Shown here piece after piece: positions 34,360-43,696 of a stretch of DNA of 64,000 nucleotides (position 1 is the stretch's first letter; each line of letters starts with the position of its first letter). The stretch is from Nocardioides conyzicola (GTDB lineage Bacteria > Actinomycetota > Actinomycetes > Propionibacteriales > Nocardioidaceae). The notes below the pieces were generated by a model. That model saw only the letters and a program-made list of their open reading frames with translations. It made no database searches and had not been told where the DNA came from. Position numbers and translations under genes: made by a program. The stretch lies in contig NZ_BAABKM010000002.1 of NCBI RefSeq assembly GCF_039543825.1, positions 2,822,133 through 2,886,132 on the forward strand, given 5' to 3'.

Positions 34360-35324
34360 TATTTCGCTCGGTTGGCCGTACGCCGGATGGCGGCGACGAA
34401 CGTCTCGAAGAGCGCGGGCGGCAGGTCGTGTCCCATGCCGTCGACGAGGAGCAGCTCGGCGCCGGGGATCGCGGCGGCGGTGGCCCGGCCGCCGGAGACG
34501 TGCACCATCTTGTCGGCGAGGCCGTGCACGACCAGGGACGGGACGCGTACGCCGCGCAGCCGGGTGCTCCGGTTGGGCTGGGTCAGCACCGCCATCATCT
34601 GGCGGACCACGCCCGCGGGGTGCAGGCCGCGGTCGAAGGTCAGGGACGCGCGGGCGCGGATCCGCTCCTCGTCCTCGGGGTACGCCGGGGAGCCGATCAG
34701 CCGCGCCATCGTCACGTTGGTCGCGAGGTAGGCGGCCCGGCCCGGCCGGGCCGGCGCGAGGAAGTGGGGGAGCACGGAGGGGTGCTGCCAGCCGACCGTG
34801 CGCTTGCCGGTCGTGGACATGATGCTGGTCATCGACCGCACCCGCTCGGGGTGGGCGAGCACCATCGTCTGCACGACCATCCCGCCCATGGACACCCCGA
34901 CGACGTGCGCCGACTCCAGGCCGAGGTGGTCGAGCAGGCCGAACGCGTCGTCGCCCAGGTCGCCGAGGCTGTACGGCGCACGCACCCGGGTGCCGGCGAA
35001 CGCCCGGACCAGCGTGGCCCGCGAGATCCGCGCGTCGAGGATCGTCGAGCGGCCCGTGTCGCGCTGGTCGAAGCGGATCACGAAGAAGCCCGCGCGGGCG
35101 AGGTCCTCGCACAGCTCGGTGTCCCACCAGGTCATCGGCCCGCCGAGGCCCATCACCAGGAGCAGCGGGTCGTCGTCGGGGTCGCCGAAGGTCTGGTAGC
35201 ACAGCTCGATGCCCCGGCCGACGGGTGCGAAGAGCTCCTGGGAGACCGTCACGGCGGACTGGACCGGAGTTTCGGCCGCAGTGGCGCGGGTACGTCGTGG
35301 TCCGGAGGGCACTTGACCAGTCAA
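34359..35324 (-). CDS. Alpha/beta hydrolase
   Basis: 321 residues in the longest reading (TTG 35324); GTG 35312 is an equally good start. The alpha/beta hydrolase fold is shown by LLLVMGLGGPMTWWD (oxyanion region), RFDQRDTGRS, the nucleophile elbow VVGVSMGGMV (Ser145), VHGLADKMV with the acid residue, and GMGHDLP with the catalytic His. It resembles actinobacterial hydrolases annotated as esterases or epoxide-hydrolase-like enzymes; the substrate is unknown. It stands alone, convergent with msiK and divergent from a second hydrolase gene. Confidence 0.8.
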   Translation of the reverse strand: MTGQVPSGPRRTRATAAETPVQSAVTVSQELFAPVGRGIELCYQTFGDPDDDPLLLVMGLGGPMTWWDTELCEDLARAGFFVIRFDQRDTGRSTILDARISRATLVRAFAGTRVRAPYSLGDLGDDAFGLLDHLGLESAHVVGVSMGGMVVQTMVLAHPERVRSMTSIMSTTGKRTVGWQHPSVLPHFLAPARPGRAAYLATNVTMARLIGSPAYPEDEERIRARASLTFDRGLHPAGVVRQMMAVLTQPNRSTRLRGVRVPSLVVHGLADKMVHVSGGRATAAAIPGAELLLVDGMGHDLPPALFETFVAAIRRTANRAK

Positions 35325-35422
35325 CCACCCGGTCGACCGGTGCCGGGAGGGCGGGCGTTATGCGCTGGGCGAACAGTCGACACGGGCTGACCGATAACCG
35401 GGTATCCCGGGTTTCGGGGACG

Positions 35423-35428
35423 TAACGT
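35423..35428 (+). promoter_or_regulatory. -10 box TAACGT before the lipase-like hydrolase gene
   Basis: TAACGT is followed by seven bases and GTG 35436, similar to the leaderless layout seen elsewhere in the window. It favours GTG 35436 over GTG 35427, which would lie inside the promoter. Confidence 0.4.
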
Positions 35429-35435
35429 GGCTCAC

Positions 35436-36272
35436 GTGAGCACCAATCCACTTGCCGACTTCCTCCTGCCGGAGGGCTTCGCCGCCCCCGGCGCGGGAGC
35501 GGTGCTCCGCGAGGGCAGCGCGGTCGTCGAGATCGGCCGCTTCGCGCTCCGGGCCGCGGGCGACCGCCGGCACCGCCGGGACACGTCGTACGCCGCTCGC
35601 GCGGTGCCCCGCCTCGGCGACCCGGTGCTGCTCGTGCCCGGCTTCCTGGCCGGTGACGGGACGCTGGCCCTGATGAGCCGGTCGTTGCGGGCGCAGGGCT
35701 TCCGCACCTACCGGTCCCACATCCACGCCAACATCGGCTGCACGCTCAACGCCGCGGCCCAGCTCGAGGCCCGACTGGAGTCCATCGCGATCCGCCGGGG
35801 CTCCCGGGTGCAGGTCGTCGGGCACAGCCTCGGCGGCATGCTGGCGCGTGGCGTCGCCGTACGCCGTCCCGACCTGGTCTCCAACGTCGTCACCCTGGGC
35901 AGCCCGATGCTCGCGCCCGGCGCGCACCACCGCTCGCTGAGCGCCAGCGTCGAAATGCTGGTCCGGCTCAGCAAGGCCGGCGTGCCCGGCCTGATGGCCG
36001 AGGACTGCGTGGCCGGCGCGTGTGCGCGCCGGAGCTTCGAGGAGTGCCGCGCCGCGATGCCGGCGGGCATCGGCTTCGCCGCGGTCTACTCGCGCCGCGA
36101 CGGGATCGTCGACTGGCGGGCGTGCATCGACCCGGCGGCGCACCAGGTCGAGGTCACCGCCTCGCACCTGGGGATGGCGTTCGACCCCCGCGTCATCGAC
36201 GTCGTCGCCGACAACCTGCTGCGGACCTCGGCTGCCTCAGCCGTGGAAGTCGATCGCGGCAAAAGCGCGTAG
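35436..36272 (+). CDS. Alpha/beta hydrolase, lipase/triacylglycerol-esterase-like
   Basis: 278 residues from GTG 35436 (a GTG at 35427 would add three residues). [32 protein letters not shown] and the nucleophile elbow [15 protein letters not shown] (Ser131) place it among lipase/PGAP1-like hydrolases, with a late [10 protein letters not shown] segment and a SHLGMAFDP segment that could hold the acid and His. No signal peptide is seen. Its last 36 bases overlap the 3' end of the convergent glpX gene. Confidence 0.75.
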   Translation: MSTNPLADFLLPEGFAAPGAGAVLREGSAVVEIGRFALRAAGDRRHRRDTSYAARAVPRLGDPVLLVPGFLAGDGTLALMSRSLRAQGFRTYRSHIHANIGCTLNAAAQLEARLESIAIRRGSRVQVVGHSLGGMLARGVAVRRPDLVSNVVTLGSPMLAPGAHHRSLSASVEMLVRLSKAGVPGLMAEDCVAGACARRSFEECRAAMPAGIGFAAVYSRRDGIVDWRACIDPAAHQVEVTASHLGMAFDPRVIDVVADNLLRTSAASAVEVDRGKSA

Positions 36273-37259
36273 CTTCTGGAGCTGGTGCTCCGAGCTGATC
36301 TTGCGGATCGTGCCGCTGCGCGACCGCATCACCAGCGACTCGGTGGTGCAGCCGCCCGCGTAGTAGCGCACCCCGCGCATCAGGTCGCCGTCCGTGATGC
36401 CGGTGGCGACGAAGAAGCAGTCGTCGCCGGTGACCAGGTCGTCGGTGCCGAGCACGAAGTCGGCGTCGAGGTTGTGGCCGGCGTCCAGCGCCCTCTGCCG
36501 CTCGTCGTCGTCCTGCGGCCAGAGCTGGCCCTGGATCACGCCACCCATGGACTTCATCGCGCACGCCGTGATGATCGCCTCGGGCGTGCCGCCGACGCCG
36601 AGCAGCAGGTCGACGCCGCTGTCCGGGCGGGCCGCCGAGATGGCCCCGGCGACGTCGCCGTCGACGATGAACTTGATCCGCGCGCCGGTCGCCCGGATCT
36701 CGTCCGCCAGGGCGGCGTGCCGCGGGCGGTCGAGCAGCACGACGGTGACGTCCTCGGGCTTGCCGCCCTTGGCCTTGGCGACCTGGTGGATGTTCTCGGC
36801 GACCGGGTAGCGGATGTCGACGAGGTCCGCCGCCTCCGGTCCGGTGGCCAGCTTGTCCATGTAGAAGACCGCGGACGGGTCGTACATCGAGCCACGCGGA
36901 GCGACGGCCAAGACGGCGACCGCGTTGCTCATGCCCTTCGCGGTCAGCGTGGTGCCGTCGATCGGGTCGACGGCGACGTCGCACTCGGGGCCGGTGCCGT
37001 CGCCGACGCGCTCGCCGTTGAAGAGCATCGGGGCGTTGTCCTTCTCGCCCTCGCCGATGACCACGACCCCGTCCATCCCGATCGTCGAGATCATCACCCG
37101 CATCGCGTTGACCGCGACCCCGTCGGCGCCGTTCTTGTCGCCGCGTCCGACCCACCGGCCGGCGGCCATGGCGGCCGCCTCCGTGACCCGGACGAGCTCC
37201 AGTGCGAGGTTGCGATCGGGCGACTGCGGAGCGACGGACAGGCTCTCTGGCTCGGTCAT
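36237..37259 (-). CDS. glpX: Fructose-1,6-bisphosphatase class II
   Basis: 340 residues. GlpX family landmarks: [48 protein letters not shown] (metal-binding), [19 protein letters not shown] and a C-terminal [16 protein letters not shown]. It removes the C1 phosphate of fructose-1,6-bisphosphate in gluconeogenesis and is the usual FBPase of actinobacteria. TAGAGT exactly six bases before the ATG suggests a leaderless mRNA. Its end overlaps the convergent hydrolase gene by 36 bases. Confidence 0.95.
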   Translation of the reverse strand: MTEPESLSVAPQSPDRNLALELVRVTEAAAMAAGRWVGRGDKNGADGVAVNAMRVMISTIGMDGVVVIGEGEKDNAPMLFNGERVGDGTGPECDVAVDPIDGTTLTAKGMSNAVAVLAVAPRGSMYDPSAVFYMDKLATGPEAADLVDIRYPVAENIHQVAKAKGGKPEDVTVVLLDRPRHAALADEIRATGARIKFIVDGDVAGAISAARPDSGVDLLLGVGGTPEAIITACAMKSMGGVIQGQLWPQDDDERQRALDAGHNLDADFVLGTDDLVTGDDCFFVATGITDGDLMRGVRYYAGGCTTESLVMRSRSGTIRKISSEHQLQKLRAFAAIDFHG

Positions 37260-37265
37260 GCGGGA

Positions 37266-37271
37266 ACTCTA
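37266..37271 (-). promoter_or_regulatory. -10 box TAGAGT of glpX
   Basis: On the minus strand TAGAGT, six bases (TCCCGC), then ATG 37259. It lies in the 30-base gap after the modC stop, so glpX probably has its own promoter separate from the mod operon. Confidence 0.55.
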
Positions 37272-37289
37272 TCGGGCCCGGATCTCCCT

Positions 37290-38345
37290 TCAGGTGCGAT
37301 AGATCGACACTTCGGTCGCCTTGATGCTGAAGACCACGGGCAGGCCTGGCACGAGGTCGAGGTCGGCGGCCGCGAGGGTGGTGACGTCGGCGGCGAGGCT
37401 CTGCCCGTCCGCCGGGGCCGCCCGGACCCGCACCTGGTCCCCGAAGGGCTCCAGGTCGGTGACCGTGGTGGCGATGACGTTGCGCGGGCTGCCGCCGGGC
37501 GGCTCGCGATAGATGGACACGGCGCTGGGCCGGAAGACCGCGACCACCAGGTCCTCGTCGGCCGGGACCGGGTCGGTGGTCAGTCCCTTCACCTCGATGC
37601 CGTCCGGGCCGACGACCGCCCCGTCGCGCCAGGTCCCGCGGACCATGTTGAGGCCGGCGATCCGGGCGGTGAACGGGCTGCGCGGCCGCGTCAGCACCTC
37701 GGCGGTCGGACCCGCCTCGACGACCCGCCCGGCGTCGACCACGACGACCCGGTCGGCGAGCAGCAGCGCGTCGAGGACGTCGTGGGTGACCAGGACCGCG
37801 GTCCGGTCGGCCAGCACGCGGCGCAGCGTCTGCCGGAGAGCCGGTCGTACGGCGACGTCGAGCGCCGCCATCGGCTCGTCGAGGAGCAGCAGCCGCGGGT
37901 CCGCGGCCAGGGCGCGGGCGACGGCGACGCGTTGGGCCTGCCCCCCGGACAGCTGGCCGGGTCGGCGGCTCGCGAGGTCCGCGACCCCGACCTCCTCCAG
38001 CCAGGCACGGGCCTGCGCGCGCGCCGTACGCCGTGGGTCCCCGCCGCTGCGAGGCCCGAAGGCGACGTTGTCGAGCACGCTCAGGTGGGGGAAGAGCAAC
38101 GGGTCCTGGGCGAGCAGGGCGATCCGGCGCTGGTGCGGTGCGACCCACGTGTGGGGTCCGGTCAGCTCCACGTCGTCGAGCACGACCCGTCCGGCATCGG
38201 GGCGCAGCAGCCCGGCCGCGACGGCCAGCATCGTGGACTTGCCGGCCCCGTTGGGGCCGAGCACCGCGACGGTCTCGCGGTCGGCGACCTCGAGCGTGAC
38301 GTCGACGTCGCGCTCGTCCACGCGGGCGCTCAGCTCGAAGCTCAC
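37290..38345 (-). CDS. modC: Molybdate ABC transporter ATPase
   Basis: 351 residues from GTG 38345, overlapping the modB stop by four bases; the long upstream extension is a shadow. Walker [10 protein letters not shown] (30-38), signature LSGGQAQR, Walker [14 protein letters not shown]-loop [14 protein letters not shown]. The C-terminal third carries a TOBE/Mop-like domain ([19 protein letters not shown]) that senses or binds oxyanion. It powers ModB for molybdate uptake and is last in the mod operon. Confidence 0.9.
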   Translation of the reverse strand: MSFELSARVDERDVDVTLEVADRETVAVLGPNGAGKSTMLAVAAGLLRPDAGRVVLDDVELTGPHTWVAPHQRRIALLAQDPLLFPHLSVLDNVAFGPRSGGDPRRTARAQARAWLEEVGVADLASRRPGQLSGGQAQRVAVARALAADPRLLLLDEPMAALDVAVRPALRQTLRRVLADRTAVLVTHDVLDALLLADRVVVVDAGRVVEAGPTAEVLTRPRSPFTARIAGLNMVRGTWRDGAVVGPDGIEVKGLTTDPVPADEDLVVAVFRPSAVSIYREPPGGSPRNVIATTVTDLEPFGDQVRVRAAPADGQSLAADVTTLAAADLDLVPGLPVVFSIKATEVSIYRT

Positions 38346-39130
38346 CAGGTGCTCCGACCCGGGCGGGCGAGCGCGATCACGACGACCGCGACCACGACCA
38401 GCACCAGCGACATCGCGACCGCGGCGTCGGGGTCGGTCACCCGGAGGTTGTAGATGAAGAGCGGCAGGGTGCGGGTGGTGCCCTCGAGGCTGCCCGCGAA
38501 GGTGATCGTCGCGCCGAACTCGCCGAGTGCCCGGGCGAAGGACAGCACCGCACCCGAGACCAGCCCGGGGAGCACGAGGGGGAGGGTCACCCGTCGGAAG
38601 ACCGTGGTCGGTCGGGCCCCCAGCGAGGCGGCCACCTCCTCGTAGCGCGCGCCGGCGCTGCGCAGCGCGCCCTCGAGGCTGACCACCAGGAAGGGGAGGG
38701 AGACGAAGGTCTGCGCCAGCACGACCGCCGTGGTCGAGAACGCGATCTGGACGCCGAGGGCGTCCAGCTCGCCGCCGAGCAGCCCCCTGCGGCCGAAGGT
38801 GTAGAGCAGCGCGATGCCGCCCACGACCGGCGGTAGCACCAGCGGCAGCAGCACGAGCGAGCGCACCAGTGCCTGGCCGGGGAAGCTGGTGCGGGCGAGC
38901 ACCAGCGCCATCGGGACGCCGAGGAGCAGGCACAGGACGGTGGCGACCAACGACGTACGCAGGCTCAGCGACAGGGCGGTCAGCGCGGAGTCAGAGGTGA
39001 CCAGATCGAGGAAGCCGCCCCACTCGACCCGCGAGAGCATCCCGGCGAGCGGGAGCAGGACGAGGGCGACGCCGAGCGCGGCGGGGACGTAGATCCAGGC
39101 CGGGAGCCCGACCTGCCGCTGCTTCGTCAC
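38342..39130 (-). CDS. modB: Molybdate ABC transporter permease
   Basis: 262 residues with five to six membrane helices and the ABC permease cytoplasmic loop [26 protein letters not shown]. The N-terminal helices and a [14 protein letters not shown] segment are typical of ModB/CysT-type permeases. It starts three bases after the modA stop and overlaps modC. Confidence 0.9.
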   Translation of the reverse strand: MTKQRQVGLPAWIYVPAALGVALVLLPLAGMLSRVEWGGFLDLVTSDSALTALSLSLRTSLVATVLCLLLGVPMALVLARTSFPGQALVRSLVLLPLVLPPVVGGIALLYTFGRRGLLGGELDALGVQIAFSTTAVVLAQTFVSLPFLVVSLEGALRSAGARYEEVAASLGARPTTVFRRVTLPLVLPGLVSGAVLSFARALGEFGATITFAGSLEGTTRTLPLFIYNLRVTDPDAAVAMSLVLVVVAVVVIALARPGRSTW

Positions 39131-39133
39131 CGC

Positions 39134-39913
39134 TCAAGGCTGCCCGAAGCCTGCGTCCTGCAGGACCTTCTGCCCCGTGTCGCCGAGCACGAAGTCGACG
39201 AACTCCCCGGCCAGGTCGGACTCGTCGGAGCCCTTCACCGGGGCGATCGGGTAGGTGTTCACGACGTCGCCCGACTCCGGGAAGGTGACCCCGGTGACGG
39301 CGTCACCGGCGGCGGTCACGTCGGTCACGTAGACCACCCCGGCGTCGGCCTCGCCGCTCGTGACCTTGGCGAGGACGTCGGTCACCGACTGCTCCTCGCT
39401 GACGGGCTTCAGCGTCACGCCGAGGTTGGTCGCCATCGTCTGCGTCGCGGCACCGCACGGGACCTCGGGGGCGCAGATGACGAGCTGGAGCCCCTTCTTC
39501 GCGAGGTCCTGGAAGCTCGCGACCCCGGCGGGGTTGTCGGGCGGGGTGGCGATCTCGAGGGTGTTGGTGGCGAAGTCCTGCGGGTCCGCACCGGTCAGGT
39601 CGTCGTCGACCAGCTTGTCCATGTTCTTGGTGTCGGCGGAGGCGAAGACGGCTGCCGGTGCGCCCTCCTGGATCTGGGTGACCAGGTCGGAGGAGCCGCC
39701 GAAGCTGAACTCCACCTTGACGCCGTCGTGCTCGGCCTCGAACTTCTTGCCGATCTCCTCGAAGGTCGAGGTCAGCGACGCCGCGGCGTACACGGTCAGG
39801 GTGGTCGTCCTGCCGCCGGCGCCACCGCCGTCGGATTCGGAGTCGCTGCCGCACGCGGCGAGCGGCAGCACCAGCGCGAGTGCGGCGGACAGGACGAGCG
39901 GGTTCAGCTTCAC
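39134..39913 (-). CDS. modA: Molybdate-binding lipoprotein
   Basis: 259 residues with a lipoprotein signal ending LAAC (Cys21). The mature part fits ModA: TLTVYAAASLTSTFEEIGKKFE, FSFGGSSDLVTQIQEGAPAAVFASADTKNMD, ATPPDNPAGVASFQDLAK, CAPEVPCGAATQTM and VKGSDESDLAGEFVDFV. It captures molybdate or tungstate for ModBC. The ATG overlaps the stop of the upstream HTH-Mop gene by four bases. Confidence 0.92.
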   Translation of the reverse strand: MKLNPLVLSAALALVLPLAACGSDSESDGGGAGGRTTTLTVYAAASLTSTFEEIGKKFEAEHDGVKVEFSFGGSSDLVTQIQEGAPAAVFASADTKNMDKLVDDDLTGADPQDFATNTLEIATPPDNPAGVASFQDLAKKGLQLVICAPEVPCGAATQTMATNLGVTLKPVSEEQSVTDVLAKVTSGEADAGVVYVTDVTAAGDAVTGVTFPESGDVVNTYPIAPVKGSDESDLAGEFVDFVLGDTGQKVLQDAGFGQP

Positions 39914-40305
39914 GGGCGCTCCACGACGACGTTGGTGGACTTGACGGAGGCGATGGCGCGTACGCCGGGCTCGAGGCCGAGCTCCTCGGCGGCCTCGGAG
40001 CTCATCAGCGAGACCATCCGGTAGGGACCGCAGATCATCTCGACCTGGGCCATGACGGTGTCCTTCTTGACCTTGGTGACGATCCCGGCCAGCCGGTTGC
40101 GGGCGCTGACCGAGGCCGCCCGGGTGGCCTCGCGATCGGGCTGGTCGGCGAGCGACTCCGCCAGGACGGCGAGGTCGACGCCCGGTACGACGGTGCGGCC
40201 GTCGCTCTTGGTGCTGGCCACGCGACCCGCCTCGACCCAGCGGCGCATGGTGTCGTCGCTGACTCCGAGCAGCTCGGCTGCTTCCGCGATTCGGTAGGTC
40301 GTCAC
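39910..40305 (-). CDS. HTH-Mop molybdate-binding regulator/storage protein
   Basis: 131 residues in two parts. Residues 1-65 form a MerR/excisionase-like HTH (TYRIAEAAELLGVSDDTMRRWVEAGRV). Residues 66-131 form a single Mop domain (SARNRLAGIVTKVKKDTVMAQVEMICGPYRMVSLMSSEAAEELGL...VKSTNVVVERP) that binds molybdate. It leads the mod operon, so feedback control of molybdate uptake is the likely job, in place of a classical ModE. The GTG start has CATGAT six bases upstream, a weak leaderless match. Confidence 0.85.
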   Translation of the reverse strand: MTTYRIAEAAELLGVSDDTMRRWVEAGRVASTKSDGRTVVPGVDLAVLAESLADQPDREATRAASVSARNRLAGIVTKVKKDTVMAQVEMICGPYRMVSLMSSEAAEELGLEPGVRAIASVKSTNVVVERP

Positions 40306-40329
40306 GCGGGGATCATGCCGCAGATGCGG

Positions 40330-41565
40330 TCAGGTGACCAGTGAAAGCGCCGCAACGGCGGCAATGAGACTGATCGGGGTGACCAGCAGCGAGACTCGGT
40401 GGAACTCCCGCATCGAGGGCGGGTGACCGAGCCGGACCATGCCGCGGCGCCACAGCAGGTTGGCCAGCGACCCCGTGTAGCTGAGCCCCGAGCCGATGTT
40501 GAGGCCGAGCAGGGCGGCCAGGATCGCGGTGTCGCCGAGCGGCGCCAGCAGGGGGACGAGCAGCAGCGTCGCCGAGAGGTTGGTCAGGAGGTTGGCCAGT
40601 GCGGTCGCGATCACCGCGATCAGCAGCAGGCTGGCGAAGTCGGTGCCGTCCGGGAGCCGGTCGCTCACCCAGGAGCCGAGGAAGCCGGCGGCCAGCGCCG
40701 CCACCACCACGCCGAGGGAGAGCACGAAGACCGCGAACGTGGGGTGCGCGGACCGGACGGCGTCGGGCGCGGTGAGCAGCCCACGCCGGCGCGCCCACAC
40801 GACCAGGACCACGGCGGCGGCGCCGGAGACCCAGAACGGGTCGACGCCGAGGGGTGACCCGACGCCGAAGCCGACCAGCATCAGCAGCACGACGACGAGC
40901 GGGGTCCGGGGGATCGGCGGTGCCTCCTCCACGTGCGTGGGCCCCGGGGGTGCTGCGAGGTCCGAGCGGAAGAGCAGCCGCAGCGCGACGTACTCGACCA
41001 CCAGCACGACCGCGAGGACCGGCGCCATCACGAGCGCGAACCCGCCGAAGGTCAGGTCGAGGTGGGGCATCGCGAGCAGGTTGGTGAGGTTGGAGACCGG
41101 CAGCAGCAGCGAGGCGGAGTTGGCCATCCGCAGGCAGGCGTGTGCGCCCGGCCGGTACGACGTACCGCTGCTGACGGCGGCCGCGACGACCACCGGGGTG
41201 AGCAGCACCACGGTAGCGTCGAGGCTCAGCGCCGCGGTGACCGCGGCCGCGAGCAGGAAGACGCCGGTGAAGATCGGCACCGCGCGGCCGCGGCCCGCGT
41301 CGCGGACCCGTGCGGCGGCCGCCGCGAAGAGCCCGGCCCGGGCGCAGACGTCGGCGACCACCAGGATCGTGACCAGGAAGAGCACCACCGGACCCAGGTG
41401 GCGCAGCGTGTCCTCGACCTCGGACCTGGTGAGGATCCCGGTGGAGAGGGTCGCCAGCGCCGCGAGCACGCCGACACCGGCCTCGACCCGTCCGGACGGG
41501 TGCGCGTAGGCCGTGACCAGGAGTGCGAGGAGGGCGGCCAACGGGATGAGATCGAGGGCCGCCAC
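40330..41565 (-). CDS. ArsB/NhaD-type (ion transporter superfamily) permease
   Basis: 411 residues, about 10-12 membrane helices. Features of the ArsB/citrate-type ion transporter superfamily include LSLDATVVLLTPVVVAAA, NSASLLLPVSNLTNLLA in the first half and the matching repeat NLLTNLSATLLLVPLLAPLG followed by LNIGSGLSYTGSLANLLW. The two half-helix hairpins carry Asn/Ser/Thr residues used for substrate and ion binding. Arsenite export is possible but no ars regulator or reductase lies nearby, so the substrate is open. TAGGGT six bases before GTG 41565 suggests a leaderless mRNA. Confidence 0.78.
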   Translation of the reverse strand: MAALDLIPLAALLALLVTAYAHPSGRVEAGVGVLAALATLSTGILTRSEVEDTLRHLGPVVLFLVTILVVADVCARAGLFAAAAARVRDAGRGRAVPIFTGVFLLAAAVTAALSLDATVVLLTPVVVAAAVSSGTSYRPGAHACLRMANSASLLLPVSNLTNLLAMPHLDLTFGGFALVMAPVLAVVLVVEYVALRLLFRSDLAAPPGPTHVEEAPPIPRTPLVVVLLMLVGFGVGSPLGVDPFWVSGAAAVVLVVWARRRGLLTAPDAVRSAHPTFAVFVLSLGVVVAALAAGFLGSWVSDRLPDGTDFASLLLIAVIATALANLLTNLSATLLLVPLLAPLGDTAILAALLGLNIGSGLSYTGSLANLLWRRGMVRLGHPPSMREFHRVSLLVTPISLIAAVAALSLVT

Positions 41566-41571
41566 GCCGCG

Positions 41572-41577
41572 ACCCTA
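41572..41577 (-). promoter_or_regulatory. -10 box TAGGGT of the ArsB-like gene
   Basis: On the minus strand TAGGGT, six bases (CGCGGC), GTG 41565. The divergent DUF4245 gene starts only 34 bases from this GTG, so the two promoters are packed together. Confidence 0.5.
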
Positions 41578-41599
41578 GATGACCTGGGAAACTGCTCGT

Positions 41600-42175
41600 G
41601 TGAGTGAGTCGCAGACCGAGCCGGCCGCGCCGGAGAAGGCGGGCCGGTACAACCGGTCCACCGGTGGCCTGATCGGCTCGATGATCGTGCTGGTCCTGGT
41701 CGTCCTCGGCATCGTGGCCTTCCGGGGAGCCTTCCGCGACACCCCGGACTACCAGCCGGAGCACATCGAGTACCTCGACCTGATCCAGAGCGTGCAGCGG
41801 GTCGGGCTGGAGCCGCTCTACCCGCCGGAGCTCCCGGACGGATGGTTCACCAAGGACGCGAGCTACGACCCGGGCGACCGGCCGTCCCTCGACCTGGTCT
41901 TCGCCACCGACGACGACCACACCGCCGGGCTGCACCAGGAGGACACCTCCGCGAAGGGCCTCCTGACGACGTACGTCGGCGGCGGCGTGACCGAGGACAA
42001 GGCGACGCTCACCACCGACGTCGGCACCTGGACGTCGTGGACCGACACCGACGGGGACCACGCGTTCACCACCCAGCACGGTGAGGACACGGTGCTCGTC
42101 TACAGCTCGGGTGACCCCGACGCCCTGCGGTCCTTCGTCGAGTCACTCACCGACGCGAAGCTCCCGGAGCAGTGA
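41600..42175 (+). CDS. DUF4245 membrane-anchored protein
   Basis: 191 residues from GTG 41600; ATG 41579 would add seven residues but sits in the promoter region of the divergent gene. A cytoplasmic N-terminus (EPAAPEKAGRYNRSTGG) and one membrane helix (LIGSMIVLVLVVLGIVAF) precede an extracellular domain with YQPEHIEYLDLIQSVQRVG, LYPPELPDGWFTKDAS and a C-terminal SGDPDALRSFVESL. DUF4245 is an actinobacterial family of unknown function, often close to xseA/xseB and glpX as here. Confidence 0.8.
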   Translation: MSESQTEPAAPEKAGRYNRSTGGLIGSMIVLVLVVLGIVAFRGAFRDTPDYQPEHIEYLDLIQSVQRVGLEPLYPPELPDGWFTKDASYDPGDRPSLDLVFATDDDHTAGLHQEDTSAKGLLTTYVGGGVTEDKATLTTDVGTWTSWTDTDGDHAFTTQHGEDTVLVYSSGDPDALRSFVESLTDAKLPEQ

Positions 42176-42196
42176 GTCGAGTCGGGACCTCTGACC

Positions 42197-42227
42197 GTTG
42201 AGTCGGGAGTTCTAGTTCCGGCTCAAC
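42197..42227. terminator. Terminator hairpin between DUF4245 gene and xseB
   Basis: GTTGAGTCGGGA (42197-42208) pairs with 42216-42227 over 12 positions using two G-U wobbles, loop of seven. The right arm overlaps the xseB stop codon. It lies between two convergent genes, fitting a shared terminator. Confidence 0.6.
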
Positions 42228-42432
42228 CCTCGTCGCCCTCGATGGCCGCGTCGAGGCGCTTGCGGGCACCGTCGAGCCAGTCCTGGCAGATGGTGGCGAG
42301 GGCCTCGCCGCGCTCCCAGAGCGCCAGCGACTCCTCGAGCGTGGTGCCGCCGGCCTCGAGGCGGCGGACGACCTCGATGAGCTCCTCCCGGGCGCCCTCG
42401 TACGACGGCGTCTCCTCAGCCTTCTTCGGCAT
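42223..42432 (-). CDS. xseB: Exodeoxyribonuclease VII small subunit
   Basis: 69 residues, the usual length. [40 protein letters not shown] followed by a basic helix is the XseB coiled-coil pattern. It forms, with several copies per XseA, the single-strand-specific exonuclease VII. The start overlaps the end of xseA by 17 bases. Confidence 0.93.
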   Translation of the reverse strand: MPKKAEETPSYEGAREELIEVVRRLEAGGTTLEESLALWERGEALATICQDWLDGARKRLDAAIEGDEG

Positions 42433-43651
42433 GGATCTCCTCGGTGCTGGTGGTGGTGGCGTGGATACGGCCGTCGGCGACCCGGACGCTGACCTGCTGG
42501 TCGGGGGCGACGCCGTCGATCGAGGTGACGACGTGACCGTCGGCGTCCTGGAGCACGGCGTACCCCCGCTGCAGGGTGGCCAGCGGCGACAGCGCCCGTG
42601 CCCGGGCGCGCTGGTGGCCGACGTCGTCGGCGGCGCGGTCGAGCGAGTGGCCCAACGTACGGCGGGCCCGGTCGCGCAGCCGGTCGACCTCGTCGAGGCG
42701 CGCGTCGAGCAGGCTGCGCGGGTCGGCGAGGGCGGGCCGGGAGCGGAGCGCGTCGAGCCCGGCCTGCTCGCGCCGGACCCACCCGGCGAGCGCCGACCGG
42801 ACCCGGTCGCGGGCGTGGGTGACGCCGCGCAGCTCCTCCACGACGTCGGGCACGACGAGCTTGGCGGCGTCGGTCGGCGTCGAGGCGCGGACGTCGGCGA
42901 CCAGGTCGAGCAGCGGCTGGTCGGGCTCGTGGCCGATGGCGGAGATGACCGGCGTCCGCACCGCGTGCACCGCCCGGATCAGCGCCTCGTCGGAGAAGGG
43001 CAGCAGGTCCTCGACCGAGCCGCCGCCACGGGCCACGATGATCACGTCGACGGCCGCGTTGCGGTCCAGTCGCTCCACGGCCTCGATCACCTCGGCCGCC
43101 GAGCGAGGGCCCTGCATCGCGGCGTACGCCACCTCGAAGGTGACCGCCGGCCAGCGGCGCTTCGCGTTGTCGAGGACGTCGCGCTCGGCCGCACTGTTGG
43201 GCGCCGTGACCAGGCCGACGGTGCCGGGCAGGAACGGCAGCGAGCGCTTGAGCTCGGGCGCGAACAGGCCCTCGGCCGCCAGCAGCTGGCGCCGCCGCTC
43301 GAGCCGGGCGAGCAGCTCGCCCAGGCCGACCATCCGGATCTCGCGGGCGTAGAGCGAGATGGTGCCGCGGTTGGCGTAGTACGACGGCTTGGCGTTGACC
43401 ACGATGCTCGCCCCCTCGACCACAGGCGGGTTGAGGCTGTCGAAGAGCGTGCGCGAGCAGGTCACCGTGACCGAGATGTCGGCGACCGCGTCGCGCAGCG
43501 TCATGAAGACGGTCGCCATGCCCGGCCGGCGGCTCACCTGGGCGACCTGGCCCTCCACCCACACCGCGCCCAACCGGTCCACCCAGCCGGCGATCGCGTT
43601 GGCGATCTGGCGCACGGGGGCCGGGGACTCGAGCGAGGTCTCCATGGCCAT
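42416..43651 (-). CDS. xseA: Exodeoxyribonuclease VII large subunit
   Basis: 411 residues from ATG 43651 (ATG 43645 is an alternative). The N-terminal OB-fold ([25 protein letters not shown]) is followed by the catalytic domain with [68 protein letters not shown] and a C-terminal coiled coil ending [13 protein letters not shown]. It degrades single-stranded DNA from both ends, acting with XseB in repair. Divergent from ispH. The very long upstream reading frame is antisense to ispH and not real. Confidence 0.93.
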   Translation of the reverse strand: MAMETSLESPAPVRQIANAIAGWVDRLGAVWVEGQVAQVSRRPGMATVFMTLRDAVADISVTVTCSRTLFDSLNPPVVEGASIVVNAKPSYYANRGTISLYAREIRMVGLGELLARLERRRQLLAAEGLFAPELKRSLPFLPGTVGLVTAPNSAAERDVLDNAKRRWPAVTFEVAYAAMQGPRSAAEVIEAVERLDRNAAVDVIIVARGGGSVEDLLPFSDEALIRAVHAVRTPVISAIGHEPDQPLLDLVADVRASTPTDAAKLVVPDVVEELRGVTHARDRVRSALAGWVRREQAGLDALRSRPALADPRSLLDARLDEVDRLRDRARRTLGHSLDRAADDVGHQRARARALSPLATLQRGYAVLQDADGHVVTSIDGVAPDQQVSVRVADGRIHATTTSTEEIHAEEG

Positions 43652-43684
43652 GCCCGCGAGATTAGGGGATAGCACCGACCCACC

Positions 43685-43690
43685 TAGACT
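43685..43690 (+). promoter_or_regulatory. -10 box TAGACT of ispH
   Basis: TAGACT, six bases (GGCGTC), ATG 43697: a leaderless arrangement. TTAGGG at 43662-43667 is spaced 17 bases upstream as a weak -35. Confidence 0.55.
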
Positions 43691-43696
43691 GGCGTC

